From Thermoleophilaceae bacterium (GTDB lineage Bacteria; Actinomycetota; Thermoleophilia; Solirubrobacterales; JACPNS01), in the NCBI GenBank assembly GCA_016462645.1, contig JAEMSX010000005.1:1-64000 (forward strand): DNA of 64,000 nt, read 5' to 3'. Positions within the stretch are counted from its first letter, which is position 1. The number at the start of each line of letters is the position of its first letter. Below the pieces are notes generated by a model, which was not told where the DNA came from, did not search any database, and was given only the letters and a program-made list of their open reading frames with translations. A program made the translations under genes and the position numbers. Below are positions 44,233-52,380 of the stretch, in pieces.

Positions 44233-46004
44233 TGCCACGGATCAGCGACGCATCCAAGGAGAAGGTCCGCGAGGCCGTCGACATCGTCGACCTGGTCAAC
44301 CACTACACCGACCTGCGCCGCAACGGCTCGCAGTACATGGGCCGCTGCCCGTTCCACGAGGACAACTCGCCGAGCTTCTCGGTCAACCCGCACGACAAGG
44401 TCTACCACTGCTTCGGCTGCGGGGTGGGGGGCGATGTCTTCAAGTTCGTGCAGGAGAAGGAAGGGCTCGACTTCGCGGGATCGATCGAGTATCTGGCCGA
44501 TCAGTTCAACGTCGAGATCGAATACGAGGAGCTCGATCCGAAGGCGCAGGAGCGGCAGAAGCAGCGCGAGCGTCTGTTCGAGCTGCTCGAACGCGCCACG
44601 AAGTTCTACGAGCGCACGCTCGCCGACTCCGACGAGGCGGCGCCCGCGCGCGAGTACCTCGCCGGCCGCGGCTTCAGCCCTGAGGTTCTCGCCAAATTCC
44701 GTGTCGGCTACTCGCCGAAGGCCTGGGACAAACTGTTCGTCCCGGCGCTGCGTCAGGGGTTCACCGAGAAGGAACTGCTCGATGCCGGACTCGTGCAGTA
44801 CAACCGCGAGCGCAATCAGATCTTCGACCGCTTCCGCGGGCGGATCATGTTCCCGTTGGCTGACAAGAAGGGCGTCGTGCGCGGCTTCGGCGCGCGCGGG
44901 ATGCGCGACTCCGACAAGCCGAAATATCTCAACTCGGCCGACGGCCCGGCTTACCACAAGGGTTCGCAGATTTTCGCCATCGACCACGCGCGCAGGCCGG
45001 CGGCTTCAAAGAAACGCGTGATCGCCGTCGAGGGCTACGCCGACGTGCTGGCGCTCCACGACGCCGGCTTCGAGGAGTCGGTCGCCGTGATGGGCACCGC
45101 GATGACCGAGCAGCAGGCGGCAGAGCTTGCCCGCATGGCGCCGCGCGTCTACCTGGCGCTCGACGCCGATGCCGCAGGCCGTAGCGCCGCGCTGCGCGCG
45201 GCCGAGGTGCTCGGCGCGCACAAAGACACCGAAACGCTCGTGATCCAGATTCCCGATGGCAAGGACCCGGACGAGCTGATCAAGAACGGAGGGCCCGAAG
45301 CGTTCGAGGCGGCGATCTCCCGCGCCGTCACCGTGGCGGAGTTCGCCGTCGCTCAGGTCTTCGCCGAGGGCGACCTCTCCAGCGCACGCGAGCGCGAGCA
45401 CGTGCTCGACGATCTGGTGCCGGTCTTCAACGCGATGGCCCCCGGTCCGGTCAAGGAGGATCAGATGCGCGTGGCCGCAGACCGCCTGGGGATCTCTGAG
45501 GCCGTTCTGCGCGAATCGCTGCGCGAGCGCGCCAGGAACGCGCCGAAGCCGCGGAGGCAGGACGAACAACAGGAAACGGCGCCCGCGCCGCCGCCGCGGC
45601 CGATCCAGAATGACCCGCGAGAGCGCTCAGAGCGCATCTTCCTCGCGCAATGCCTCTCGAACGCGCCGGTGGGGAAGACGTACCTCGAACAGCTGCAAGA
45701 TGGCGACCTTTCCACGCCGTTGATGCGGGAATTGCGGGATCATCTGAGAAACAACGCCGAAAACCCGCTTGCGAAGCTGCCGGAGCTAAAGCCGGAGCTT
45801 CAGAGTGCCGTTACAGAAGTAGCGATGCTTTCCGAGAGGGAACACGCCTCTGCAGAAGTGATCCAGCTTGGCTTTTTGCAACTTGAGAAAGCCGGTCTCG
45901 ACCGAAAAATATCCGGAGCACCCGGGGACCAAAAGGCCGAAATCGAACTCAAACGGCAAGAACTCATTCGCAAGATCGGAGAACTTTCCGCAGAGTTTGC
46001 GTGA
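44232..46004 (+). CDS. dnaG: DNA primase
   Basis: Synthesises RNA primers at the replication fork. The 590 residues show the CHC2 zinc finger (CPFHEDNSPSF...YHCFGCG, about 39-65), the RNA-polymerase-like core with RIMFPLADKKGVVRGFGAR, the Toprim Glu in VEGYADVLAL and the DxD in LALDADAAG, and a helicase-binding C-terminal helical region after a Pro-rich linker about 445-470. Coupled to dgt by a one-base overlap; rpoD follows after 76 bases, the classical dnaG-rpoD macromolecular-synthesis order. Confidence 0.97.
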   Translation: MPRISDASKEKVREAVDIVDLVNHYTDLRRNGSQYMGRCPFHEDNSPSFSVNPHDKVYHCFGCGVGGDVFKFVQEKEGLDFAGSIEYLADQFNVEIEYEELDPKAQERQKQRERLFELLERATKFYERTLADSDEAAPAREYLAGRGFSPEVLAKFRVGYSPKAWDKLFVPALRQGFTEKELLDAGLVQYNRERNQIFDRFRGRIMFPLADKKGVVRGFGARGMRDSDKPKYLNSADGPAYHKGSQIFAIDHARRPAASKKRVIAVEGYADVLALHDAGFEESVAVMGTAMTEQQAAELARMAPRVYLALDADAAGRSAALRAAEVLGAHKDTETLVIQIPDGKDPDELIKNGGPEAFEAAISRAVTVAEFAVAQVFAEGDLSSAREREHVLDDLVPVFNAMAPGPVKEDQMRVAADRLGISEAVLRESLRERARNAPKPRRQDEQQETAPAPPPRPIQNDPRERSERIFLAQCLSNAPVGKTYLEQLQDGDLSTPLMRELRDHLRNNAENPLAKLPELKPELQSAVTEVAMLSEREHASAEVIQLGFLQLEKAGLDRKISGAPGDQKAEIELKRQELIRKIGELSAEFA

Positions 46005-46080
46005 ACCCGGGGGGAATCCCCACCCTTCACCCGACACACCCATGTGATCCGGGTAAATCGGATCGATCGCGCCCCCGCAA

Positions 46081-47037
46081 ATGATTCGACAAGCAGCAGA
46101 GCAGACACCGGCCGACGAGCCACTTGAGGAGGGAACACCTCCAGCGCTCAGCGTGCTGCCTTCGTTTGACAAGAAGCCGCTCGATCTGACCCCGGGCGAG
46201 TCCCGCGAGGCGATCGACACGGTCCATCTTTACCTCAAGGCGATCGGCGAGCGCAAGCTGCTCTCGGCCGAAGACGAGGTGAGACTCGCAAAGCGAATTG
46301 AGCGCGCCGACAACGAGGCCAAGAACATCATGATCGAGGCCAACCTGCGCCTCGTCGTGAGCATCGCCAAGCGCTACAACGACCGCGGAGTGTCTTTGTT
46401 GGACCTGATCCAGGAAGGAAACGTCGGCCTGATGCGCGCAGTCGAAAAGTTCGACTGGCGCCGCGGATACAAGTTTTCGACTTACGCAGCGTGGTGGATC
46501 CGCCAGGGCATCACCCGCGCGATTGCAGACCAGGCACGCACGATTCGCATTCCCGTGCACCTGCTGCAGAACGTCAACAAGGTCGCGGCCGTGCGTCGCC
46601 GCCTGGTGCAGGAACTCGGACGCGAGCCGACGATCGAAGAGGTCTCCAAGGAAGTCGACATGGACGAGGCCGACGTGAAGAAGCTGATGGAGCTCTCCGC
46701 CGACGCCATTTCACTGGAGACCCCGATCGGCAGCGAAGACGGCACGGCAACGATCGGGGACATGGTCGAAGACGACTCCGAACAGGCGCCTGAAGAGATT
46801 GTCGCCGAACGATTGCTTTCAGAAGACATCGACGTTGTCCTCGGTCAGCTCGGAGACCGCGAACGCCGCGTCATCGAACTGCGCTACGGAATCAGCGGTG
46901 ACGAGCCTCTGACCCTGGTGGAGATCGGCAAGTTCATCGGGGTGACCCGGGAACGCGTCCGCCAGATCGAGATTGCCGCGATCGAGAAGCTGCGTCGTGG
47001 TGGCGAGACGGAGCGTCTTCGCCGGCAGTACGGCTGA
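46081..47037 (+). CDS. rpoD: Principal-type RNA polymerase sigma factor
   Basis: A sigma-70 family factor with region 1.2 ([12 protein letters not shown]), region 2 ([48 protein letters not shown]), region 3 ([13 protein letters not shown]) and region 4 ([27 protein letters not shown]). Region 1.1 is reduced to about 35 residues; the total of 318 is short, like actinobacterial SigA cores or group 2 factors. Next to dnaG, the primary factor is likely. The ATG has no clear ribosome site. Its region 2.4 should read the TANNNT elements noted here. Confidence 0.93.
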   Translation: MIRQAAEQTPADEPLEEGTPPALSVLPSFDKKPLDLTPGESREAIDTVHLYLKAIGERKLLSAEDEVRLAKRIERADNEAKNIMIEANLRLVVSIAKRYNDRGVSLLDLIQEGNVGLMRAVEKFDWRRGYKFSTYAAWWIRQGITRAIADQARTIRIPVHLLQNVNKVAAVRRRLVQELGREPTIEEVSKEVDMDEADVKKLMELSADAISLETPIGSEDGTATIGDMVEDDSEQAPEEIVAERLLSEDIDVVLGQLGDRERRVIELRYGISGDEPLTLVEIGKFIGVTRERVRQIEIAAIEKLRRGGETERLRRQYG

Positions 47038-47053
47038 GCGCGACCCGCGGCGA

Positions 47054-48337
47054 TCAGAACTTCAGCCTGAAAGCGCTTTCGATCGCGGCGGCACGTTCGG
47101 ACGGCACCTCGGCGTCAGCGGCGATCGACGACCAGTGATCCGTGGACGCAATGACCTGGTCGAGCAGCGAACGCCATCGCCCCCTGACCATTCCAGCCCG
47201 CTCGGCGATCGCCTGAAAGTCCCCGGATACGAAACCGTCGAGCTTGCCGTTGATTGACATCTGGTGACGCGACGTGAATTCGCCGGTTGGATTGAACGCG
47301 AAAGACAGGTCGTACGCGGGGGAGAGCCGCCAGGATCCACGCTTGTCCATGAGATAGGAGATGTTCTTCGGGTGGTCGTCCTGATTGCGGGCAACGACGT
47401 TGAAGATCATGCGCAAATACTGCTGCTCGATGTCTTTGGCAGGGGCACCGATCGCTCGCAATGCGTCGAAGACGTCTTCGTACGAGGCGCTCCCCGGCTG
47501 ATTGAAGTCGACATGGGTCAGGCCCGCGTGAGTCTGCATGTGCAGTTTTGACCCGTCGCTCCCCCTGTCGAAGCGCCGGGTCATGAAATGACGCCGACCG
47601 CCTTCCGTGAAGAGTCGACACTCGGTCATCTCCACTCCGGCGATCGCCGCCATCCGTGAGTATGCGTACTCGATCGCTCCGTATCCGCGCGAGCGTCCGA
47701 ATTCGCGACCACCGTCGCCGACGCCGTCGAACTTCAGGATCCAGTATTCGAATCCGGCCGCAAGATCCACTCGCCCGGAGCGCACTTCGTTGGTATCCGG
47801 ATTCCAGCCGATCACCGCCTTGGGTCGGGCGCCGCCGGCCGAAGTTCCGACTTCGAGGAGTTCCTCCATGCCGTCGCCCGAGCCCAACTCCGCCGACCAG
47901 CTCGCGTCGTCTTCGAATGCGAGGGCAGCGAATTCGCGGAGGCGGGAAACGTCGACGGGCGCACTGATCGTCGGACGATCCAAAGACGGGGTGAATTCAA
48001 GTGCTCCCATCCCACGTGTGCCGACGTAACAGAGCAACTGAACCGAATCAAGCGACGAAGCCGGCCTGCCGACGGACTCGAAGTAACGCTCAATCAGCCG
48101 TCGGCCGAAGTGGTCTGGCAGCGAGTCCCAGAGCATCCCGGGCAAACCGTGGAAGGTCGCACGCGGCAGGCCCGGAAACTCATACAGACCGGGTCGCTTG
48201 GGCATGCGCAGGGGAGAGGGTTCGACTCCGCTCGCCAGGAATTGAGGGTCGTACTCGAACACCGCGTAGCCGTCCGGAGTGTTCTGGCGAACGGCGCCGA
48301 TTCGACGACCCCAGAGATTCACGTCGGCAAGACTCAT
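47054..48337 (-). CDS. hipA: HipA-type serine/threonine kinase toxin
   Basis: Toxin of a HipBA pair; studied HipA proteins phosphorylate glutamyl-tRNA synthetase or related targets and cause persistence. From ATG 48337 it has 427 residues. Visible: N-terminal HipA domain (LWGRRIGAV), Gly-rich loop region GTSAGGARPKAV about 160-171, the catalytic loop NQDDHPKN about 317 and the metal-binding Asp in LSPAYDLSF. The start overlaps the hipB stop (ATGA) and has GAGGAC as ribosome site, so an upstream start 24 bases earlier is rejected. All kinase motifs look intact. Target unknown. Confidence 0.92.
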   Translation of the reverse strand: MSLADVNLWGRRIGAVRQNTPDGYAVFEYDPQFLASGVEPSPLRMPKRPGLYEFPGLPRATFHGLPGMLWDSLPDHFGRRLIERYFESVGRPASSLDSVQLLCYVGTRGMGALEFTPSLDRPTISAPVDVSRLREFAALAFEDDASWSAELGSGDGMEELLEVGTSAGGARPKAVIGWNPDTNEVRSGRVDLAAGFEYWILKFDGVGDGGREFGRSRGYGAIEYAYSRMAAIAGVEMTECRLFTEGGRRHFMTRRFDRGSDGSKLHMQTHAGLTHVDFNQPGSASYEDVFDALRAIGAPAKDIEQQYLRMIFNVVARNQDDHPKNISYLMDKRGSWRLSPAYDLSFAFNPTGEFTSRHQMSINGKLDGFVSGDFQAIAERAGMVRGRWRSLLDQVIASTDHWSSIAADAEVPSERAAAIESAFRLKF

Positions 48338-48699
48338 TGATCGTCCTCGCCCCAGGACCATTCATCCACGTCCTTGCGTGCGCCGCTGCGCGGAGACCGC
48401 TTTCGCGGGCGACCGCCGCGGTCTGACTCGGCGATCGGACTCGAGACTGCTCGCGGCACTGCGGCATCGAGGTTTGCGAGCAGCCCCAGGGCACGAAGTA
48501 CGCGGAGGAAGTTGCGAGCCTGTCCGAGCGCTCCGGACTCCATTTTGCTCACCGTGAGCTCGGAAACGCCGGCGCGTGCGGCAAGCTCGGCCTGCGAGAT
48601 GCCCTGATTGAGGCGCGCCTGCCGCAGTCGCCTGCCCAGCTCCTCGAGCGTGGCGGCTTCTGTTGTCTGGTTGGTGATCTGCATCGCAATTCCGTTCAT
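48334..48699 (-). CDS. hipB: HipB-type XRE antitoxin
   Basis: A 121-residue DNA-binding antitoxin. The helix-turn-helix lies about 21-75 (LGRRLRQARLNQGISQAEL, RAGVSELTVSKMESG). The C-terminal third is Arg/Ser-rich and ends EWSWGEDDQ, a tail that may be proteolysed or contact HipA. ATG 48699 is preferred; Met6 is an alternative. One operator arm overlaps the start codon, so HipB should repress its own promoter. The toxin gene overlaps the stop. Confidence 0.9.
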   Translation of the reverse strand: MNGIAMQITNQTTEAATLEELGRRLRQARLNQGISQAELAARAGVSELTVSKMESGALGQARNFLRVLRALGLLANLDAAVPRAVSSPIAESDRGGRPRKRSPRSGARKDVDEWSWGEDDQ

Positions 48700-48769
48700 A
48701 ACCTATAGAAACATATGGATTATATCGCCAAAAGGCGGTTAACCCTTAGGAAATCATGGGTTATGAACG
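48693..48769 (-). promoter_or_regulatory. hipBA promoter-operator
   Basis: A perfect 11-bp inverted repeat, CGTTCATAACC at 48693-48703 and GGTTATGAACG at 48759-48769, flanks a consensus -10 TATAAT on the - strand (48724-48719). Related direct copies TAACCTATAGAAA and TAACCCTTAGGAAA begin at about 48699 and 48740, and the area also holds a GGTTAACC palindrome and a CGCC-AAAA-GGCG hairpin. The stretch is AT-rich for this genome. This is the layout expected for HipB autoregulation. Confidence 0.75.
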
Positions 48770-48809
48770 AGAAAGAGCGGAGCCGGAGCCCCGCTCGATG
48801 CAGAAGAAG

Positions 48810-48882
48810 CTCCCCGGGCTGGACTCGAACCAGCGACATTTCGGTTAACAGCCGAACGCTCTACCAGCTGAGCTACCGGGGA
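48810..48882 (-). tRNA. tRNA-Asn (GTT)
   Basis: A 73-nt cloverleaf: acceptor TCCCCGG / CCGGGGA, D-arm GCTCAGCTGGTAGAGC, anticodon stem TTCGG / CCGAA with loop CTGTTAA giving GTT, T-arm GCTGG TTCGAGT CCAGC. CCA is not encoded. Transcribed towards hipBA. Confidence 0.96.
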
Positions 48883-48909
48883 ATGCGGTGAGAAAGATAC
48901 CAGCGCGGT

Positions 48910-50109
48910 TCAGGTGGTCACGGTCGCGGTGAACGCCATGATTTCCTGGGCGGCCGTGCTGGCGGCATCGTGGGTATCGGCCCAGGCCGCGAGCTTCTTG
49001 ACCCGCTCGCCGTAGCGCGGGTCGGCGAGGATCTTCTCCACTGCCGCGCCCATCGTTGCGCTGCTGATGAAGCGGTTCGGAACCGACACGCCGACCTTCG
49101 CCCACCGCACGCGCGCTGCGTTCTCGTACTGGTCTCCGCTGGCCGGGCACACGACCACGGCGGCGCCGGAAGTCAAGGCACGCATGATCGTGCCGTGGCC
49201 GCCGTGGCAGAGCACGACGTCCGCGGCCGGGAACATCTGGCTGTAGGGCGCCCAGTCGACCACTGTGGTGTTCGGGCCGGGATTCAACGGGGTCGCCGGT
49301 TCGCGGCCGTTCTTGGCCGCCAGCACGCGCACAGGGAGGTCTCGCAGGCCCTCGACCGCCGACGTCAGCATCGTGTGGTCGAGATCCTGGGCGGTGCTGG
49401 GCGCGACGACCACGAGGGGCTGGTCGCCGACCGGGATGTCGATCGGTTCCGATGGCGGCTCCCACATCACGGGACCGATCACCTTCACGTGCTCCGGCCA
49501 GTCGCGCTCTGGCTCGAGCTGCGGGAAGGTTCCGACGAGCACGAGGCTCTCCGACAGCGCGCCGTGCACCTTGTCGACGGCGGGCAGTCCGACCGCCGCG
49601 CGCGTCTCGTTCAGCTCCGCCCGGCCGTATTCGAGCCCCATACGCTCGAAACGGTGGACCCAGCGGAAGACCGCTTTCGCCGGCCGGGCCTCGGCGGGCG
49701 ACCAGCCCGAGCCGAACGGCACGGACTCGGGTCCGGTGGCGTGCCAGAAGTGAGGGACCGACGTGACGAACGGAATCCCGTTCAGTTCGGCGGTCAGCGC
49801 GCTCGCGAGCGTCAAGACGTCTCCGACGATCACGTCGGGCTTCCTTTCGCGCACGACCTCGCTCAACTGCTCGGTGGCCAGCGCGGCCGCCTGGTGCACA
49901 TCCGGCACCTGTTCGCCATCCTCGACATCGAACTTCGGCGCCTTCAGGAACTCTGCGCCCGCGTTCACGATGTGCTCCTCCCAGCGAAACCACGTGTGGA
50001 CGCCGACATCGCAGCCGGCCGCGACCAGCTTCGTGGCGATCGCGATCATCGGAAACGCGTGGCCCGGCTCGCCGATCGTGACGAGCAGGATGCGTGGCGG
50101 GCGGGTCAC
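48910..50109 (-). CDS. GT1 family UDP-glycosyltransferase
   Basis: A 399-residue GT-B glycosyltransferase like those that modify macrolides, terpenoids or glycolipids. The N-terminal acceptor domain has GEPGHAFPMIAIATKL with the catalytic-type His; the C-terminal donor domain has the HGGHGT...P...GDQ motif (VVLCHGGHGTIMRAL, VCPASGDQYENAARV). GTG start at 50109. It lies in a - strand run with an LLM oxidoreductase and an SDR, possibly a small accessory modification pathway. Acceptor unknown; no polyketide or NRPS genes are present. Confidence 0.85.
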   Translation of the reverse strand: MTRPPRILLVTIGEPGHAFPMIAIATKLVAAGCDVGVHTWFRWEEHIVNAGAEFLKAPKFDVEDGEQVPDVHQAAALATEQLSEVVRERKPDVIVGDVLTLASALTAELNGIPFVTSVPHFWHATGPESVPFGSGWSPAEARPAKAVFRWVHRFERMGLEYGRAELNETRAAVGLPAVDKVHGALSESLVLVGTFPQLEPERDWPEHVKVIGPVMWEPPSEPIDIPVGDQPLVVVAPSTAQDLDHTMLTSAVEGLRDLPVRVLAAKNGREPATPLNPGPNTTVVDWAPYSQMFPAADVVLCHGGHGTIMRALTSGAAVVVCPASGDQYENAARVRWAKVGVSVPNRFISSATMGAAVEKILADPRYGERVKKLAAWADTHDAASTAAQEIMAFTATVTT

Positions 50110-50120
50110 TGCCGGCGGAG

Positions 50121-51173
50121 CTAGACCGCGCCGGCTTGTTCGGCCGCTGCGGCCACCGTGCTGAGGATCTCTTTGCGGCCCTGGTGGTCTGCGGCCATCG
50201 GGACGACCATCAGGTTGTCCGTGCCGATGTCCTTGTAGGCGGCGATGCGCTCGGCGATCCGGTCCTTGTTGCCGACCAGCGAGACCATGTCGATCAGCTC
50301 GACCGGCACCGCGGCCGCGGCCTCGTCGTACTTCTTGTCGAGGTAGAGGTCCTGGATCTTCACGGCGTCTTCCTCGTAGCCGTATGAGGTCACGAGCGCG
50401 TTGTAGAAGTTCTTGCCGCGGGCGCCCATGCCGCCCACGTACAGGGCGATGATCGGGCGGATGCGGTCGCGCAGTTCATCAAGGTCGCCGTCGCCGGTCG
50501 CTGTGAAGATCGAGGGCGAGATCTCGATGTCGTCGATCGAGCGGCCGACGCGCTCGGCGCCTTCCTTGAGGTTGGCGTTCAGGAAGTCGGCGTGCTCGGG
50601 GCCGTAGAGGTACGGCAGCCAGCCGTCGCAGAGCTCGCCCGCCAGCGCCGTGTTCTTCGGGCCGATCGCGGCGAGGTAGATCGGGATGCGCTCCTGGATC
50701 GGCTTCGTCATCAGCTTCAACGGCTTGCCGAGGCCATCGGGCAGGGGCAGCTTGTAGATGTCGCCGTCGAACTCGACGTATTCACGGGCGAACATCTTGC
50801 GCAGGATCTCGATGTACTCCCGCGTGCGCTGGATCTGCTTGGCGAACGGCTGACCGTGCCAGCCTTCTGCAACCTGAGGGCCGCTGGAGCCGAGGCCCAT
50901 CACGAAGCGGCCGTTGGAGAGGTTGTCGATCGTCGTCGCGGTCATCGCCGCGTTGCCGGGCGTGCGGCCGGGGATCTGGAAGATCGCCGATCCGAGGCGG
51001 ATCTTCTCGGTCCTGGCCGAGAAGTAGGCGAGCGGGGTTGCCGCGTCAAAGCCATAGGCCTCTGCGGTCCAGATCGAGTCGAAGCCCAGGGCCTCTGCGT
51101 CCTGCGCGGTCTGCGCCATTCCGAGCAGCTGCTCCTGGTTGACGGCGTAGCCGGCCATCACTCCGAGTTTCAT
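50121..51173 (-). CDS. LLM class F420-dependent oxidoreductase
   Basis: A 350-residue TIM-barrel flavin/F420 enzyme of the luciferase-like superfamily. Visible: MKLGVMAGYAVN start, GFDSIWTAEAYGFDA about 30-44, AIFQIPGRTPGNAAMTA, and the GRFVMGLGSSGPQVAEGWHG segment typical of the F420-using mycobacterial subgroup. Cofactor F420 rather than FMN is inferred from this resemblance and actinobacterial origin. It starts 11 bases from the glycosyltransferase gene in the same direction, so the two may be co-transcribed. Substrate unknown. Confidence 0.85.
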   Translation of the reverse strand: MKLGVMAGYAVNQEQLLGMAQTAQDAEALGFDSIWTAEAYGFDAATPLAYFSARTEKIRLGSAIFQIPGRTPGNAAMTATTIDNLSNGRFVMGLGSSGPQVAEGWHGQPFAKQIQRTREYIEILRKMFAREYVEFDGDIYKLPLPDGLGKPLKLMTKPIQERIPIYLAAIGPKNTALAGELCDGWLPYLYGPEHADFLNANLKEGAERVGRSIDDIEISPSIFTATGDGDLDELRDRIRPIIALYVGGMGARGKNFYNALVTSYGYEEDAVKIQDLYLDKKYDEAAAAVPVELIDMVSLVGNKDRIAERIAAYKDIGTDNLMVVPMAADHQGRKEILSTVAAAAEQAGAV

Positions 51174-51210
51174 CTGAACACTTCCATTGAAAGAGTTGCC
51201 TCCGGTGGGG

Positions 51211-51963
51211 TCAGAACAGGTCGTCGCCGACGCGTTCGAAAATGATCTCTGGGATACGCACGTTCGGCGAGAGCTGGAGCAACCACAGAACGGCGCTTGA
51301 AAGGTCTTCGGGACGGATCATCTTGTCGCCGGGGACGCCGCCGCTGGTCTGCGCGAACTCGGTCATCGGCGTTTCCACGAACGCAGGGGAGAGCGCGGTG
51401 AAGCGGATGCCCTCGTTCTGGAACTCCTTGTGCATGCCGTTGGTCCAGTTGGCGACGGCCGCTTTGGTGGCCGCATAGAGCGAGAGCCACGGCTGGCCGT
51501 ATCGGCCGGCGATCGAGGCGAGGTTGAAGACGTGGGCCATGCCGTTCGCGTTCCCCTTGGCGGCTTCCTTCAGGTACGGCATCGCTTCGCGCGTGACGAT
51601 GATCATCGAGCGGATGTTGACCGCGAGCTGCATGTCGATGAACTTCGTGTCGTAGCCCTCGAGCTGTCCACCGATCCCGACGCCGGCGCTGTTGACCAGA
51701 ACGTCGATGCGGCCGTACTTCTCGACGTGCGACTCGACGAGCCTGATCAGCGCGTCTTCCTGATCCGCGGGAGCGACGACGTCATTGATCTCCAGGCCGC
51801 CCGAGCGGAGGTCGTCTGCGGCGGCGCGGAGCTTGTCCTCGCGACGGCCGCTGATCGTGACCGCGTATCCGGCATCGCCAAGTGCTTTCGCGATCGAAAA
51901 TCCGATCCCGCTCGATCCCCCGGTGATGAGTGCTGCGCGCTCCGCCACGACGTGCGGCATCAT
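51211..51963 (-). CDS. Short-chain dehydrogenase/reductase
   Basis: A 250-residue classical SDR. Cofactor motif TGGSSGIGFSIAKAL about 14-28, an NSAGVG structural motif about 94, and catalytic Ser/Tyr/Lys in NLASIAGRYGQPWLSLYAATK. The Arg in SGRRED after beta-2 suggests NADPH. The frame continues upstream, antisense to the Hpt gene, but ATG 51963 (or 51960) gives the normal N-terminus. It points away from the Hpt gene, with only 7 bases between the two start codons. Substrate unknown. Confidence 0.85.
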   Translation of the reverse strand: MMPHVVAERAALITGGSSGIGFSIAKALGDAGYAVTISGRREDKLRAAADDLRSGGLEINDVVAPADQEDALIRLVESHVEKYGRIDVLVNSAGVGIGGQLEGYDTKFIDMQLAVNIRSMIIVTREAMPYLKEAAKGNANGMAHVFNLASIAGRYGQPWLSLYAATKAAVANWTNGMHKEFQNEGIRFTALSPAFVETPMTEFAQTSGGVPGDKMIRPEDLSSAVLWLLQLSPNVRIPEIIFERVGDDLF

Positions 51964-51970
51964 AACGGGA

Positions 51971-52282
51971 ATGAGCGACCCGATGGCGGAACTCACGCAG
52001 CGCTTCAAGGGCGAGGCGCTCGATCGCACCGGACAGATCGAGCTGCTGCTCAACGCTCTGCCGAGCGCCGCGGATCCCGCTGCGATCTGCGATGAGATCC
52101 GCGACCACGCCCACAAGCTCAAGGGCGCTGCGGGAATCTTCGGATTCGATGATTTCAAGCAGCGAGCTGCCGAGGTTGAGGAAGAGGCGGGCGCCCAGGC
52201 GGGCGCTGCCGACGGCATGATCGCGGCCGGCGCACTGGCCCCCGTCGTCGGCGAGTTGCTTGCGGTGATTCCGACCGAATGA
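51971..52282 (+). CDS. Orphan Hpt-domain protein
   Basis: A 103-residue helical protein with the histidine phosphotransfer signature: His48 in HAHKLKGAAGIFGFDDFKQ, followed by EVEEEAG. Such proteins relay phosphate between response-regulator and histidine-kinase receiver domains. No kinase or response-regulator gene is seen nearby, so its partners are elsewhere. The frame is open further left, antisense to the SDR, but ATG 51971 has GGGA before it and starts the domain properly. The ferritin gene follows. Confidence 0.8.
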   Translation: MSDPMAELTQRFKGEALDRTGQIELLLNALPSAADPAAICDEIRDHAHKLKGAAGIFGFDDFKQRAAEVEEEAGAQAGAADGMIAAGALAPVVGELLAVIPTE

Positions 52283-52286
52283 GGCT

Positions 52287-52315
52287 TACCTAAGCGGTTT
52301 TCGGCCCACCTAACG
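52287..52315. promoter_or_regulatory. Possible tandem iron boxes upstream of ferritin
   Basis: ACCTAA occurs twice, at 52288-52293 and 52308-52313, exactly 20 bases (two helical turns) apart, each followed by CGG within a base or so. GGCTTACCTAA (from 52283) matches the right half of the DtxR/IdeR consensus at all but one base; the left half is poor. In mycobacteria IdeR activates ferritin genes from tandem upstream boxes. Confidence 0.4.
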
Positions 52316-52318
52316 GCC

Positions 52319-52347
52319 TTGAGGCGCTACCGTGAGGTCACTACTTT
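52319..52347 (+). promoter_or_regulatory. Ferritin promoter
   Basis: -35-like TTGAGG (52319-52324), 17-base spacer, -10-like TACTTT (52342-52347). Start of transcription would be near 52354, with ribosome site AGGAGAAG at 52370-52377 and ATG at 52381. This is the best -35/-10 pair I found in the window. Confidence 0.6.
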
Positions 52348-52380
52348 GAACAAGAAGATCCACCCAAACAGGAGAAGTTG

